Shown here one piece after another: positions 56,345 to 64,000 of a stretch of DNA of 64,000 bases. The notes under the pieces are model-generated. The model was given only the letters and a program-made list of their open reading frames with translations. It made no database searches and was not told the DNA's origin. The position numbers and the translations under genes are program-made. Origin of the DNA: Pseudoalteromonas sp. A601 (lineage in GTDB: Bacteria > Pseudomonadota > Gammaproteobacteria > Enterobacterales > Alteromonadaceae); assembly GCF_002165575.1 (NCBI RefSeq), contig NZ_MXQF01000002.1, forward strand, positions 1 through 64,000. The letters are read 5' to 3'. The number at the start of each line of letters is the position of its first letter. Within the stretch, counting starts at the first letter, position 1.

Positions 56345-58027
56345 ATGTGGCTTGAAACGCTTAGGCGTCGCTTGGCAAAGCCAAAAACATCGGTGCAACT
56401 GTGCTTACTCGGCGTATGCGCAGGATTAATTGCAGCGTTTTTAATCATTCTATTTCGTTTAACTATTTTATTTTTTCAGGGGTTATTTCTCGAAACACCT
56501 GATGATTTTAGCACTCTGCCCCCCCTAGAACGTTTATTAATGCCGGTTGGCGCCGCTTTTTTGATAGCCTTGTTTGCCGCATTTACAGGTTTTAAACACT
56601 ATCGCCTTGGTATTCCTTTTGTAATTCACAGAATCAAACATTACTACGGCCAAATGCCGCTTTATAATACGGTAAACCAATTTGTGGGTGGGGCACTGGC
56701 TTTAATAAGCGGCTTTTCAGTGGGGCGTGAAGGCCCATCAGTGCATATGGGAGCAACAGGCGCGAGTTTGCTAGCAGATAAACTCCACCTCCCGCATAAT
56801 GCCATGCGTACTCTAAGTGGGTGTGGTGTTGCAGCAGGTATTGCAGCATCTTTTAACACCCCTTTGGCCGCCGTTATTTTTGTTATGGAAGTGGTATTAC
56901 GTGAATATAAAGTTCACATCTTCGTACCTATAATGCTTGCAGCTACAACTGGCGCCTTGGCGACTCAATTCGTTTTTGGTGACGCCTCTGAGCTTGAACT
57001 AATAACCGTCACGGCATTGAGTGGCTGGCACTATCCGTTCTTAATTTTATTCGGTATGACACTAGGCGCAGTCGCATTTGCATTTAATCAAAATCTAATG
57101 TTAATTATTCGAACATTTAAACCGCTAAGCATGTTTCCACGCCTACTTTTAGCGGGGTTAATCGCGGGTCTAATTGCCTATATGGTTCCCCATTCTATGG
57201 GTTCAGGGATGAGCGCAATCGCCATAGCCGTTGAATCTCCGGATGATGTACAATTGCTCACCACTATTTTAATAGCTAAGTTGTTTGCAACGCTGTTTGC
57301 AATTGGATTAGGTATTCCTGGTGGGATCATCGGCCCGGTTATTGGGTTAGGTGTATTGATGGGCACATTAATGGCATTTTTCGCCCAGTTTATTAGCCCT
57401 GGGATAGATATATCAGGCACTTACAGTGTACTGGGCATGGCAGGATTACTTGCTGCAACACTACACGCACCACTTGCAGCCCTTACAACCGTTATGGAGT
57501 TGACCTCTAGTCCAGAAATAATAGTGCCCGCAATGTTAGTGATCTCAACTGCTTATGTCACCGCGCTGCAGTTTTTTGGTAATCGTTCTATTTTCTTACA
57601 GCAGCTAGATTTTCAAGGACTGAACTACCATGTATCCCCTGCCACTGAAGCCTTGCAAAAAGTAGGGGTGATGGATGAAATGGATGAGAACTTTAAGTTA
57701 CTCTACTCTGATGACAAAGAACAAATTAAATCAAGCCTTGATGCAGTTAACAGTCAAACCCCGTTAATTGTTTATGATGAAGAAAATGGTTATCGTTTAG
57801 CTGAATATGACTTGAGTTTAATGTCAGATCAAAATATCTCGATAAATTATATCAATTTACAAGGTGTAAGCAGCCAAGCCACACTCGCTGATGCATTTGA
57901 TATATTAAAAGATAAGCGCACAGGCGCCGTGTATATATATAATTTACTCGACAACCAACAGATTATGGGAATTATGCGTTGGGATCAGATCCGCCATATC
58001 CTCACCATACGTAATAGCTTACTGTAA
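56345..58027 (+). CDS. ClC-family chloride channel/transporter
   Basis: The 560-residue membrane protein has the ClC fold followed by a C-terminal cytoplasmic region (about 430-560) resembling a CBS pair. The gating glutamate is E129 in GREGP. Two other E. coli ClcA features are absent: the GSGIP selectivity motif reads RLGIP (87-91), and the EE pair holding proton glutamate 203 reads EV (FVMEVVLRE). Chloride movement is likely; whether it is H+-coupled is open. AGGAAG precedes the ATG at 56345. hemJ follows by 18 bases. Confidence 0.88.
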   Translation: MWLETLRRRLAKPKTSVQLCLLGVCAGLIAAFLIILFRLTILFFQGLFLETPDDFSTLPPLERLLMPVGAAFLIALFAAFTGFKHYRLGIPFVIHRIKHYYGQMPLYNTVNQFVGGALALISGFSVGREGPSVHMGATGASLLADKLHLPHNAMRTLSGCGVAAGIAASFNTPLAAVIFVMEVVLREYKVHIFVPIMLAATTGALATQFVFGDASELELITVTALSGWHYPFLILFGMTLGAVAFAFNQNLMLIIRTFKPLSMFPRLLLAGLIAGLIAYMVPHSMGSGMSAIAIAVESPDDVQLLTTILIAKLFATLFAIGLGIPGGIIGPVIGLGVLMGTLMAFFAQFISPGIDISGTYSVLGMAGLLAATLHAPLAALTTVMELTSSPEIIVPAMLVISTAYVTALQFFGNRSIFLQQLDFQGLNYHVSPATEALQKVGVMDEMDENFKLLYSDDKEQIKSSLDAVNSQTPLIVYDEENGYRLAEYDLSLMSDQNISINYINLQGVSSQATLADAFDILKDKRTGAVYIYNLLDNQQIMGIMRWDQIRHILTIRNSLL

Positions 58028-58045
58028 CAAACTAAAGAGAACATT

Positions 58046-58480
58046 ATGAGCGCCTTACTCGTTTACAAAGCCTTGCATGTATTTTTTATGATAGCCTGGT
58101 TTGCTGGCATTTTTTACTTACCTCGGCTTTTTGTCTATCACGCAATGAACGAAGAAAAATCATGTAGCTCGATGCTGAAGATAATGGAGCGCCGTTTATT
58201 ACTATTTGTTACTCCCTTTGCCGTATTAACAGCCGTTTTTGGTGTATTGATGATTGTTGAATACGGCCGTGAGTGGTTTAAATACAGCATGTGGTTACAT
58301 TACAAGTTAGTTTTGGTCATTATTTTGTACCTTTATCATGCATATTGCTTTAAGTTATTGGCTGACTTTAAACACGACCGTAATAAGCGCAGTGATCGTT
58401 TTTATCGTATTTTCAATGAACTCCCTGTTTTAGTGCTGCTTGCTATCGTATTTTTAGCCATCACTAAACCAAGCTTGTAA
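58046..58480 (+). CDS. hemJ: Protoporphyrinogen IX oxidase HemJ
   Basis: The 144-residue, four-helix inner-membrane protein (UPF0093) oxidises protoporphyrinogen in heme synthesis. H11 in KALHVFFMIAWFAGIFYLPR and the lysine in WLHYKLVLV near 94 are the conserved functional residues. It lies 18 bases after the ClC gene and close to hemL, another heme gene, though pyrB stands between. Confidence 0.92.
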   Translation: MSALLVYKALHVFFMIAWFAGIFYLPRLFVYHAMNEEKSCSSMLKIMERRLLLFVTPFAVLTAVFGVLMIVEYGREWFKYSMWLHYKLVLVIILYLYHAYCFKLLADFKHDRNKRSDRFYRIFNELPVLVLLAIVFLAITKPSL

Positions 58481-58487
58481 AATTTGA

Positions 58488-58540
58488 TATAATATCGCGC
58501 GATTGCGTGTCCATCATTAATGGTTGATCGCGCCCCTTTT
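58488..58540 (+). promoter_or_regulatory. pyrB promoter and hairpin leader
   Basis: A perfect -10 TATAAT is at 58488-58493 (no good -35). Directly after the expected start, GCGCGAT (58497-58503) pairs with ATCGCGC (58527-58533), enclosing a second pair CCAT/ATGG (58511-58514, 58520-58523), and CCCCTTTT follows. This is a terminator-like hairpin in the leader, 29 bases before the pyrB ATG, as expected for attenuation. Confidence 0.5.
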
Positions 58541-58561
58541 CAATGTAATAGGATAACCCCA

Positions 58562-59578
58562 ATGTTAAGTTTCGAAGGTGAAAATATTCTTTCTGTTAAT
58601 CAGCTCAACCGAGACTGTATTGAACGTATTTTTTCAGTAGCCAAAAAAATGGAACCATACGCTAAAAAGCAAAAGCGTACCAATGTGTTAGAAGGCGCAA
58701 TCTTAGCAAACCTATTCTTTGAACCAAGTACCCGTACCCGCGTAAGCTTCGGTACTGCCTTTAATTTATTAGGCGGCCTAGTACGTGAAACCACTGGAAT
58801 GCAAAGCTCTGCTTTGGCAAAAGGTGAATCACTTTACGATACCGCCCGTGTGATTTCAGCTTATGCTGACGCCGTAGCTATGCGTCATCCTGATGCCGGC
58901 TCTGTGGCTGAGTTTGCAACCGGTTGCTCAGTTCCGGTTATTAACGGCGGTGATGGTCCAAATGAACACCCAACTCAAGCCCTCCTTGACCTACTAACCA
59001 TCGAACGTGAGCTTAATCGCTTTCAGCAGGGTATTGATGGCATGCATATAGCTTTAGTGGGTGACTTAAAATATGGCCGTACCGTTCATTCATTATCTAA
59101 ATTGCTGTGTCATTATAAGGACGTAAAATTTTCAATGGTCGCACCTGATGGCTTGCAAATGCCGAGCTATATTTTAGACGCTGTTGATAATGCCGGTCAT
59201 AAAATCGAAATTGTCGATAAAATGGAAGGCAATTTAGCTGCCGATATTGTTTACCAAACTCGCATTCAAGAAGAGCGCTTCCCATCACAAGAAGAAGCCA
59301 ATAAATACCGCGGAGGTTTCCGCATTAGTCAGTCAATTTATAACGCTCACTGCAAGCCTAACTCAGTGCTTATGCACCCATTACCTCGTGATAGCCGCTT
59401 AGAAGCCAATGAGCTAGATAACGATTTAAACAGTAATGACAACCTAGCAATTTTCCGCCAAGTACAAAACGGAGTATTGATCCGCATGGCATTATTTGCA
59501 TTAACGTTAGATGTTGCTGACAAAGTAGAAAACTATGAAGTTGAAGTACCTTGGTTTAGCCGTAAACGTAACGACTAA
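58562..59578 (+). CDS. pyrB: Aspartate carbamoyltransferase catalytic chain
   Basis: The 338-residue enzyme makes carbamoyl-aspartate, the committed step of pyrimidine synthesis. The carbamoyl-phosphate motif is STRTR (56-60) and HPTQALLDL near 137 follows. The start is the ATG at 58562, with AGGATA before it, in register with related longer PyrB proteins (MxxFEGxxILSVNQL); an in-frame ATG at 58520 lies inside the leader hairpin. No pyrI regulatory-chain gene follows. Confidence 0.94.
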   Translation: MLSFEGENILSVNQLNRDCIERIFSVAKKMEPYAKKQKRTNVLEGAILANLFFEPSTRTRVSFGTAFNLLGGLVRETTGMQSSALAKGESLYDTARVISAYADAVAMRHPDAGSVAEFATGCSVPVINGGDGPNEHPTQALLDLLTIERELNRFQQGIDGMHIALVGDLKYGRTVHSLSKLLCHYKDVKFSMVAPDGLQMPSYILDAVDNAGHKIEIVDKMEGNLAADIVYQTRIQEERFPSQEEANKYRGGFRISQSIYNAHCKPNSVLMHPLPRDSRLEANELDNDLNSNDNLAIFRQVQNGVLIRMALFALTLDVADKVENYEVEVPWFSRKRND

Positions 59579-59626
59579 ACAAGAAATGTATTTTAATGTA
59601 ACCATGAAAACTCAATAGGAATATTC

Positions 59627-60907
59627 ATGACAATTAGCCAAGATTTATTTGCCCGCGCCCAAGCCTCAATCCCTGGTGGCGTAAATTCACCGGTACGTGC
59701 TTTTAACGGTGTAGGTGGTACGCCACTGTTTATTACCAAAGCCCAAGGGCCATTTACTTTTGATGCCGATGGCAATCGCTATATCGATTATGTAGGTTCA
59801 TGGGGACCTATGATCATGGGTCACAACCACCCTGCAATCAAACAGGCTGTACTTGAAGCCGTTGAAAATGGCTTAAGCTATGGCGCGCCTACCGAAACCG
59901 AAATTTTCATGGCGGAGAAAGTAAAACAGCTGGTGCCATCAATTGAAAAAGTACGCATGGTAAGCTCTGGTACAGAAGCGACCATGAGCGCCATTCGCTT
60001 AGCACGTGGTTACACTGGCCGTGATAAAATTCTTAAGTTCGAAGGTTGCTACCATGGTCACGCCGACTCTTTATTAGTTAAAGCGGGATCTGGCGCACTG
60101 ACTATGGGTGTACCTAACTCCCCAGGTATCCCTGAAGACTTTGCCAAACATACATTAACGGTTTCGTTTAATAACTTGGATGAAGTAAAAGCTATTTTTG
60201 CAAAATACGCCGATGAAATCGCGTGTATCATCGTAGAACCAGTTGCTGGTAACATGAACTGTATTCCACCAGTACCAGGCTTTTTAGAAGGCCTGCGTGC
60301 AATCTGTGATCAATATAAATCAGTGCTTATTTTTGATGAAGTTATGACTGGATTTCGTGTCGCACTTGGTGGCGCACAGGCGTATTACAACATCAAGCCA
60401 GACTTAACCTGTTTAGGCAAAGTCATTGGCGGCGGCATGCCTGTAGGCGCGTTTGGTGGTAAGAATGAAATCATGGATTACATCGCCCCTGTAGGCCCTG
60501 TGTATCAAGCTGGCACACTTTCTGGTAACCCTATTGCTATGGCTGCTGGCTTAAAAGCGCTTGAGCTACTTGAGGTTGCCGGTCTTCATGATGAGCTTGA
60601 AGCAAAAAGCAAAGCGATTTGTGAAGGCTTTGAAGCGGCAGCGAAAAAAGCGGGTATCCCACTGACCACTAACTACGCCGGTGGTATGTATGGATTTTTC
60701 TTCACAGAGCAAGAAAAAGTAACCACTTACCAACAAGCGACACAATGTGACTTAGAACGCTTTAAAAAGTTCTTCCACTTAATGCTAGAAGAAGGTGTCT
60801 ACTTAGCACCATCAGCATTTGAAGCAGGCTTTGTTTGCTCTGAACACTCAGAGCAAGAAATAGCCGATACCATTGCAGCCGCTGATCGAGTATTCGCCAA
60901 GCTTTAA
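59627..60907 (+). CDS. hemL: Glutamate-1-semialdehyde 2,1-aminomutase
   Basis: The 426-residue PLP enzyme makes 5-aminolevulinate in the C5 heme pathway. The PLP lysine is K265 in [13 protein letters not shown], the same position as in E. coli Hem[12 protein letters not shown] (201-211) and DEVMTGFR (237-244) bind the cofactor. It is monocistronic, ending at a strong terminator. Confidence 0.97.
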   Translation: MTISQDLFARAQASIPGGVNSPVRAFNGVGGTPLFITKAQGPFTFDADGNRYIDYVGSWGPMIMGHNHPAIKQAVLEAVENGLSYGAPTETEIFMAEKVKQLVPSIEKVRMVSSGTEATMSAIRLARGYTGRDKILKFEGCYHGHADSLLVKAGSGALTMGVPNSPGIPEDFAKHTLTVSFNNLDEVKAIFAKYADEIACIIVEPVAGNMNCIPPVPGFLEGLRAICDQYKSVLIFDEVMTGFRVALGGAQAYYNIKPDLTCLGKVIGGGMPVGAFGGKNEIMDYIAPVGPVYQAGTLSGNPIAMAAGLKALELLEVAGLHDELEAKSKAICEGFEAAAKKAGIPLTTNYAGGMYGFFFTEQEKVTTYQQATQCDLERFKKFFHLMLEEGVYLAPSAFEAGFVCSEHSEQEIADTIAAADRVFAKL

Positions 60908-60930
60908 CACATTGTTTAACGCTCTTTATA

Positions 60931-60956
60931 AAAAAGCCCGTAAGGGCTTTTTTTTG
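60931..60956 (+). terminator. Rho-independent terminator after hemL
   Basis: The arms AAAAGCCC (60932-60939) and GGGCTTTT (60944-60951) with loop GTAA are followed by a T run. Confidence 0.9.
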
Positions 60957-61045
60957 TTTTTAGGCTAATATTAGTGAATGAAAGTAGTAAGCTCTTCGGT
61001 CTTATATTACTTACCCAGCCCATTTGCCCATAACAAGAGAGCATT

Positions 61046-62887
61046 ATGCCAGGATTACGACACTTTACGGCCCCTGCCATCAACTTGATGGAACACTTAA
61101 AATATAAAACTAAAATCGGTTTAGTGTTTGGTATTTTACTCGCTCCGCTGGCATTAAGTTTATTTTTCTTGCTCAGCTTACTAACTGAAAGCATACATAT
61201 TTCCACAATGAAGCGTCAAGGCCTACAAACCTATGAAACTTTACTTAATAACCAAATGGCTGGAAAAGTTAATAAAAGCGCTGTAATTGCTCGCGAATAT
61301 GGTTTTAATGTAAGGGATGAGCAATATACTGATGCGCTAGAGTTAATCTCCATTCAATCTCAACTCGCTGTTGATGAACACTTATCAAGTGCTTACTTAA
61401 ACCGCGTATTGGTTACTAGAATCCCCGCGCTCATCAAGCAAATAAATTTAGCTAATGATAGTGCTAATACTGTTCTAAATAACCAAGCGTTTACTCCGAC
61501 GACCTTTATAGCGTTATCAAATTTAACGAAGTCATTACCTCAGTACCAAGCACAAGTGCAAAAAACACTTACTATAGCGACAGATGCAAACCCCTTGGTT
61601 GATGAAAAGCTATCCCCTTTACTATCAAAACTGCAAAAAAGTGTTACTCAATTTAAAAACATTATCGATAATAAAATGCTGGAGCCAGACAATTTATCGA
61701 TATCTAAAATTGAATTTTCCCGTTACTACAGCACCGTCCAAAATGACTTACAACAACTTATAAACCAAAGCATCCCAACCCTTACAAAGCTAATAACTGA
61801 TAAACTGCAGCAGCAGCGCATGATAAGAAATATCGTGTTAATTGCTTCATTCATATGCTTACTTAGCGCAGCTTACCTATTGATTGGCTTTTATTTGGCT
61901 GTTGTTGGTGGAATCACTCGCTTCGCTAATGCGGCTGAACAAGCTGCTGATGGTGATTTAAGTGCGACCTTAGCATCCCTCGGTAATGATGAAATGAGTA
62001 TAATTACAGCTCGTTACAATGCACTACTTAAAGCATTTACTCAATTATTAGCGGACGTAAAAACCACAACTGTCGATTTAAGTGAAGCTACACACTCTTT
62101 AGAACAAACAAGCTATAAAACAAGTGAAGATGTGACTGAACAACAAAGTCGCGTGAGTGCGATACACAGTGCCCTTAGTGATATGTCAAACAGTGCTCAC
62201 GCTGTCGAGGAGTCGGCAGTTCAAGCAATGCATATTGCACAAGGCGCTGCCGGACATGTTAAAGAAAGTTCAACTAATACCATGGAACTTGCTAGGTACA
62301 TGGAAGACTTACAAATTGAATTTAAAGAAAATCAAAAAGCATTAGACCGATTAGCAACGGATAGCCAAAACATCGGTAATGTAAGTAAGGGAATTAGTGA
62401 AATAGCCGATCAAACCAACTTACTCGCTCTCAACGCTGCCATTGAAGCTGCTCGAGCTGGCGAGCAAGGTCGTGGATTTGCTGTGGTCGCTGATGAAGTA
62501 CGTACTTTGGCATCACGCACCCAACTACAAACTCAAGAAATCCATCAGATTATCAGCTCATTACAAAAAGCTTCCGATGATACTCAACAAAAAATGCAAA
62601 CTAGCGTAACTAAAATGGCTGAATGCGTTAACTCAGCTAACAGTACCAATTCTGTACTACAAAATGCGCAAACCAGTATGTTAGAAATAGAGCAACAAGG
62701 TGAGCTTATTGCCCAAAGAGTTCAGGAGCAATCAAAGGCAACAGCTCAAGCACTCAATGACGCAGAGCAAATAAGTACTCTTGCGATACAGACACAAGCA
62801 TCTGCTCAATCAGGCCTTGGTGATGCTCAGAAGTTAAGCCTGTTATCAGAGCGGCTATCAAATGCAATGAGTAAGTTTAAAGCTTAA
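61046..62887 (+). CDS. Methyl-accepting chemotaxis protein
   Basis: The 613-residue chemoreceptor has TM1 (24-47), a periplasmic helical sensor (about 50-262), TM2 (about 265-290), a HAMP domain (about 292-345) and a cytoplasmic signalling domain. The hairpin tip is [34 protein letters not shown] (about 450-484). It has no C-terminal CheR-binding pentapeptide. The ligand is unknown. AGAGAG lies 5 bases before the ATG. Its stop lies in the loop of a 15-bp inverted repeat shared with the convergent PBP gene. Confidence 0.93.
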   Translation: MPGLRHFTAPAINLMEHLKYKTKIGLVFGILLAPLALSLFFLLSLLTESIHISTMKRQGLQTYETLLNNQMAGKVNKSAVIAREYGFNVRDEQYTDALELISIQSQLAVDEHLSSAYLNRVLVTRIPALIKQINLANDSANTVLNNQAFTPTTFIALSNLTKSLPQYQAQVQKTLTIATDANPLVDEKLSPLLSKLQKSVTQFKNIIDNKMLEPDNLSISKIEFSRYYSTVQNDLQQLINQSIPTLTKLITDKLQQQRMIRNIVLIASFICLLSAAYLLIGFYLAVVGGITRFANAAEQAADGDLSATLASLGNDEMSIITARYNALLKAFTQLLADVKTTTVDLSEATHSLEQTSYKTSEDVTEQQSRVSAIHSALSDMSNSAHAVEESAVQAMHIAQGAAGHVKESSTNTMELARYMEDLQIEFKENQKALDRLATDSQNIGNVSKGISEIADQTNLLALNAAIEAARAGEQGRGFAVVADEVRTLASRTQLQTQEIHQIISSLQKASDDTQQKMQTSVTKMAECVNSANSTNSVLQNAQTSMLEIEQQGELIAQRVQEQSKATAQALNDAEQISTLAIQTQASAQSGLGDAQKLSLLSERLSNAMSKFKA

Positions 62888-62904
62888 CAGCTTTAAACTT
62901 ACTC
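62869..62904. repeat. Perfect 15-bp inverted repeat at the convergent MCP/PBP ends
   Basis: The arms GAGTAAGTTTAAAGC (62869-62883) and GCTTTAAACTTACTC (62890-62904) enclose a 6-base loop containing the MCP stop codon. There is no T run on either side. It ends 1 base before the PBP stop codon, so both mRNAs would end in this hairpin. Confidence 0.7.
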
Positions 62905-62905
62905 C

Positions 62906-64000
62906 TTAGCGCTGACAACTTGGCCTAGGTTCAAACTCTGCAGCGCGCAGTGGTAATTGGATTACCTTGCCACACCCTGGTGGGGCTTGCATTCCTGTTT
63001 GTTCATTAACAAATGCCCAACGAATTGTTGGAGGCCGAGTATCAGCAATCGATTCCGGGTTCAATGGTTTTAAATAGCGAATATACGTTTCTAGTGCGCC
63101 AACACTGCCCGTTAGCCCAGTACTTTTATTATCGTCTCGGCCAATCCAAGCTACTGTAACTGTGCTTTGATCAAACCCGGCAAACCAACTATCACGTAAA
63201 TCATTACTGGTGCCTGTTTTACCTGCTAATTGAACTGAAGGAAAATGCGCATTTAATCGCTTGGCGGTACCATCTTTGGTCACCCGTTTCATAGCATATT
63301 TAGTCATATAAGCAGCCGCTTGATCAAACCGTGGTTCTGAGCGAACATGGTGCTGATACAGAACCTTCCCCACTGAATCAGTCAATGCTGAAATAGAGGT
63401 TAACTCTCGGTATTCTCCATCAGCGGCAAGCGTTGTATAAAGTTGAGCGACCTCTAAGCTCGACATCTCAATCGCCCCTAATAGCAATGATGGGTATTGC
63501 TCAATATCCTGTTTAGCGCCAAGTTTAGATAATGTAGTTGCCACTTTATCAACTCCCACATCTAACCCCAAATTAACCGCTGGAATATTAATACTTTTAC
63601 TGAATGCTTTATAAAGTGGCATCATGCCGCGATATTGGTGATCAAAATTTTCAGGCTGCCAAACTTTACCTTGCTGATTTGTTACTTGAACAGGAGAGTC
63701 ATCTAATAATGTAGCTAAGTTATAATTAGCTGACTCAAGTGCTGTTAAATAAACTGCAGGCTTAACTAACGAGCCAATATTTCGCTTTGTATCCAGTACC
63801 CGGTTAAAACCTAGAAAGCGTGGATCTCGACCAGCTACTAACGCTGATACACCACCTTTTTCAACATTAACAGACACCATAGCGGCTTCTAGTTGTTCTG
63901 TTGTAGCTCGCCTTTCAAGATACGGTAGACTTTCTGTGATGGCTTCTTCCATCGCCGCTTGCTTTTGTAAATCAAAATATGTAAATACTCTGACCCCCGC
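62906..64000 (-). CDS. mrcB: Class A penicillin-binding protein (PBP1B-like), 3' part
   Basis: This partial gene runs off the right edge; the frame is open from 64000 without a stop (AGVRVFTYFDLQKQAA just inside the edge). The visible 364 residues are the transpeptidase domain and C terminus. The active-site serine is in GSLVKPAVYL (SxxK), then SKSIN (SxN) and GKTGTSNDLRDSWFAGF (KTG). The glycosyltransferase domain and membrane anchor lie outside. The domain fits PBP1B (mrcB) better than PBP1A, from its compact, insert-free form. Confidence 0.88.
   Translation of the reverse strand, partial: AGVRVFTYFDLQKQAAMEEAITESLPYLERRATTEQLEAAMVSVNVEKGGVSALVAGRDPRFLGFNRVLDTKRNIGSLVKPAVYLTALESANYNLATLLDDSPVQVTNQQGKVWQPENFDHQYRGMMPLYKAFSKSINIPAVNLGLDVGVDKVATTLSKLGAKQDIEQYPSLLLGAIEMSSLEVAQLYTTLAADGEYRELTSISALTDSVGKVLYQHHVRSEPRFDQAAAYMTKYAMKRVTKDGTAKRLNAHFPSVQLAGKTGTSNDLRDSWFAGFDQSTVTVAWIGRDDNKSTGLTGSVGALETYIRYLKPLNPESIADTRPPTIRWAFVNEQTGMQAPPGCGKVIQLPLRAAEFEPRPSCQR

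Noticed and set aside
58520..58561. In-frame ATG 14 codons upstream of the chosen pyrB start
   Set aside because: It lies within the leader hairpin and has no ribosome-binding site; related PyrB proteins begin at the later ATG.
61026..61033. GCCCATAA upstream of the chemoreceptor gene, resembling a sigma-28 -10
   Set aside because: The -35 (TTACT) fits poorly, and the start would fall too close to the ATG to leave room for the ribosome-binding site.

Overview
The window is an AT-rich stretch of chromosomal core genome from a marine gammaproteobacterium of the Alteromonadales, most like Pseudoalteromonas. The assignment rests on gene order and gene choice: xseB-ispA-dxs; nrdR-ribD-ribE-ribBA-ribH-nusB-thiL-pgpA; a complete nqrABCDEF-apbE-nqrM sodium pump; a pomAB stator; FabV as enoyl-ACP reductase; ErpA; RlmG; HemJ. 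Genes are closely packed. I see no insertion sequences, prophage, CRISPR array, integrase or tRNA genes.

Layout. Positions 1-340 hold the promoters and leader of an rRNA operon transcribed leftward; its 16S gene begins just beyond base 1. Next come a CnoX/YbbN-type co-chaperone, a secreted M20 peptidase, topB (with a LexA-type SOS box), a two-gene operon of unknown function and pomAB (with a sigma-28-type promoter). At 7.4-10.5 kb lies the isoprenoid block xseB-ispA-dxs. A large sensor diguanylate cyclase follows, then the riboflavin/thiamine/NusB operon and glyA. From 21 to 27 kb are a sugar MFS transporter behind a LacI-type operator, a DUF1289 gene, a MscS channel, yaaA and a transaldolase. 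From 27 to 35 kb a cobalamin riboswitch heads a B12 uptake and salvage operon, btuDC-cobTSUQO-btuF, with ung overlapping its last gene. From 35.8 to 43 kb is the Na+-NQR operon with its two maturation genes. The right third carries fabV, bolA, alkB, rlmG, yajG-ppi-ampG, an XRE regulator, an RND efflux pair, erpA (with an IscR-like site), a DKNYY membrane protein, a ClC protein, hemJ, pyrB, hemL, a chemoreceptor and the 3' part of a class A penicillin-binding protein running off the right edge.

How the genes work together. Na+-NQR makes a sodium gradient that PomAB can use for flagellar rotation. ApbE flavinylates NqrB and NqrC, and NqrM helps assemble the complex. The rib genes supply the FMN and FAD that NQR needs. 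IspA and Dxs feed quinone and cell-wall lipid synthesis. BtuFCD imports corrinoids, and the Cob proteins complete them to adenosylcobalamin.

No clearly new multi-gene defence or biosynthetic system is visible. The best leads are small: an unrecorded 25-codon gene heading an operon of unknown function, a 57-residue membrane protein, ung coupled to the B12 operon, a ClC protein lacking the residues used by the E. coli antiporter, a degenerate GTP cyclohydrolase domain on RibB, and several regulatory sites (LexA, sigma-28, IscR, LacI type, and a hairpin leader before pyrB).
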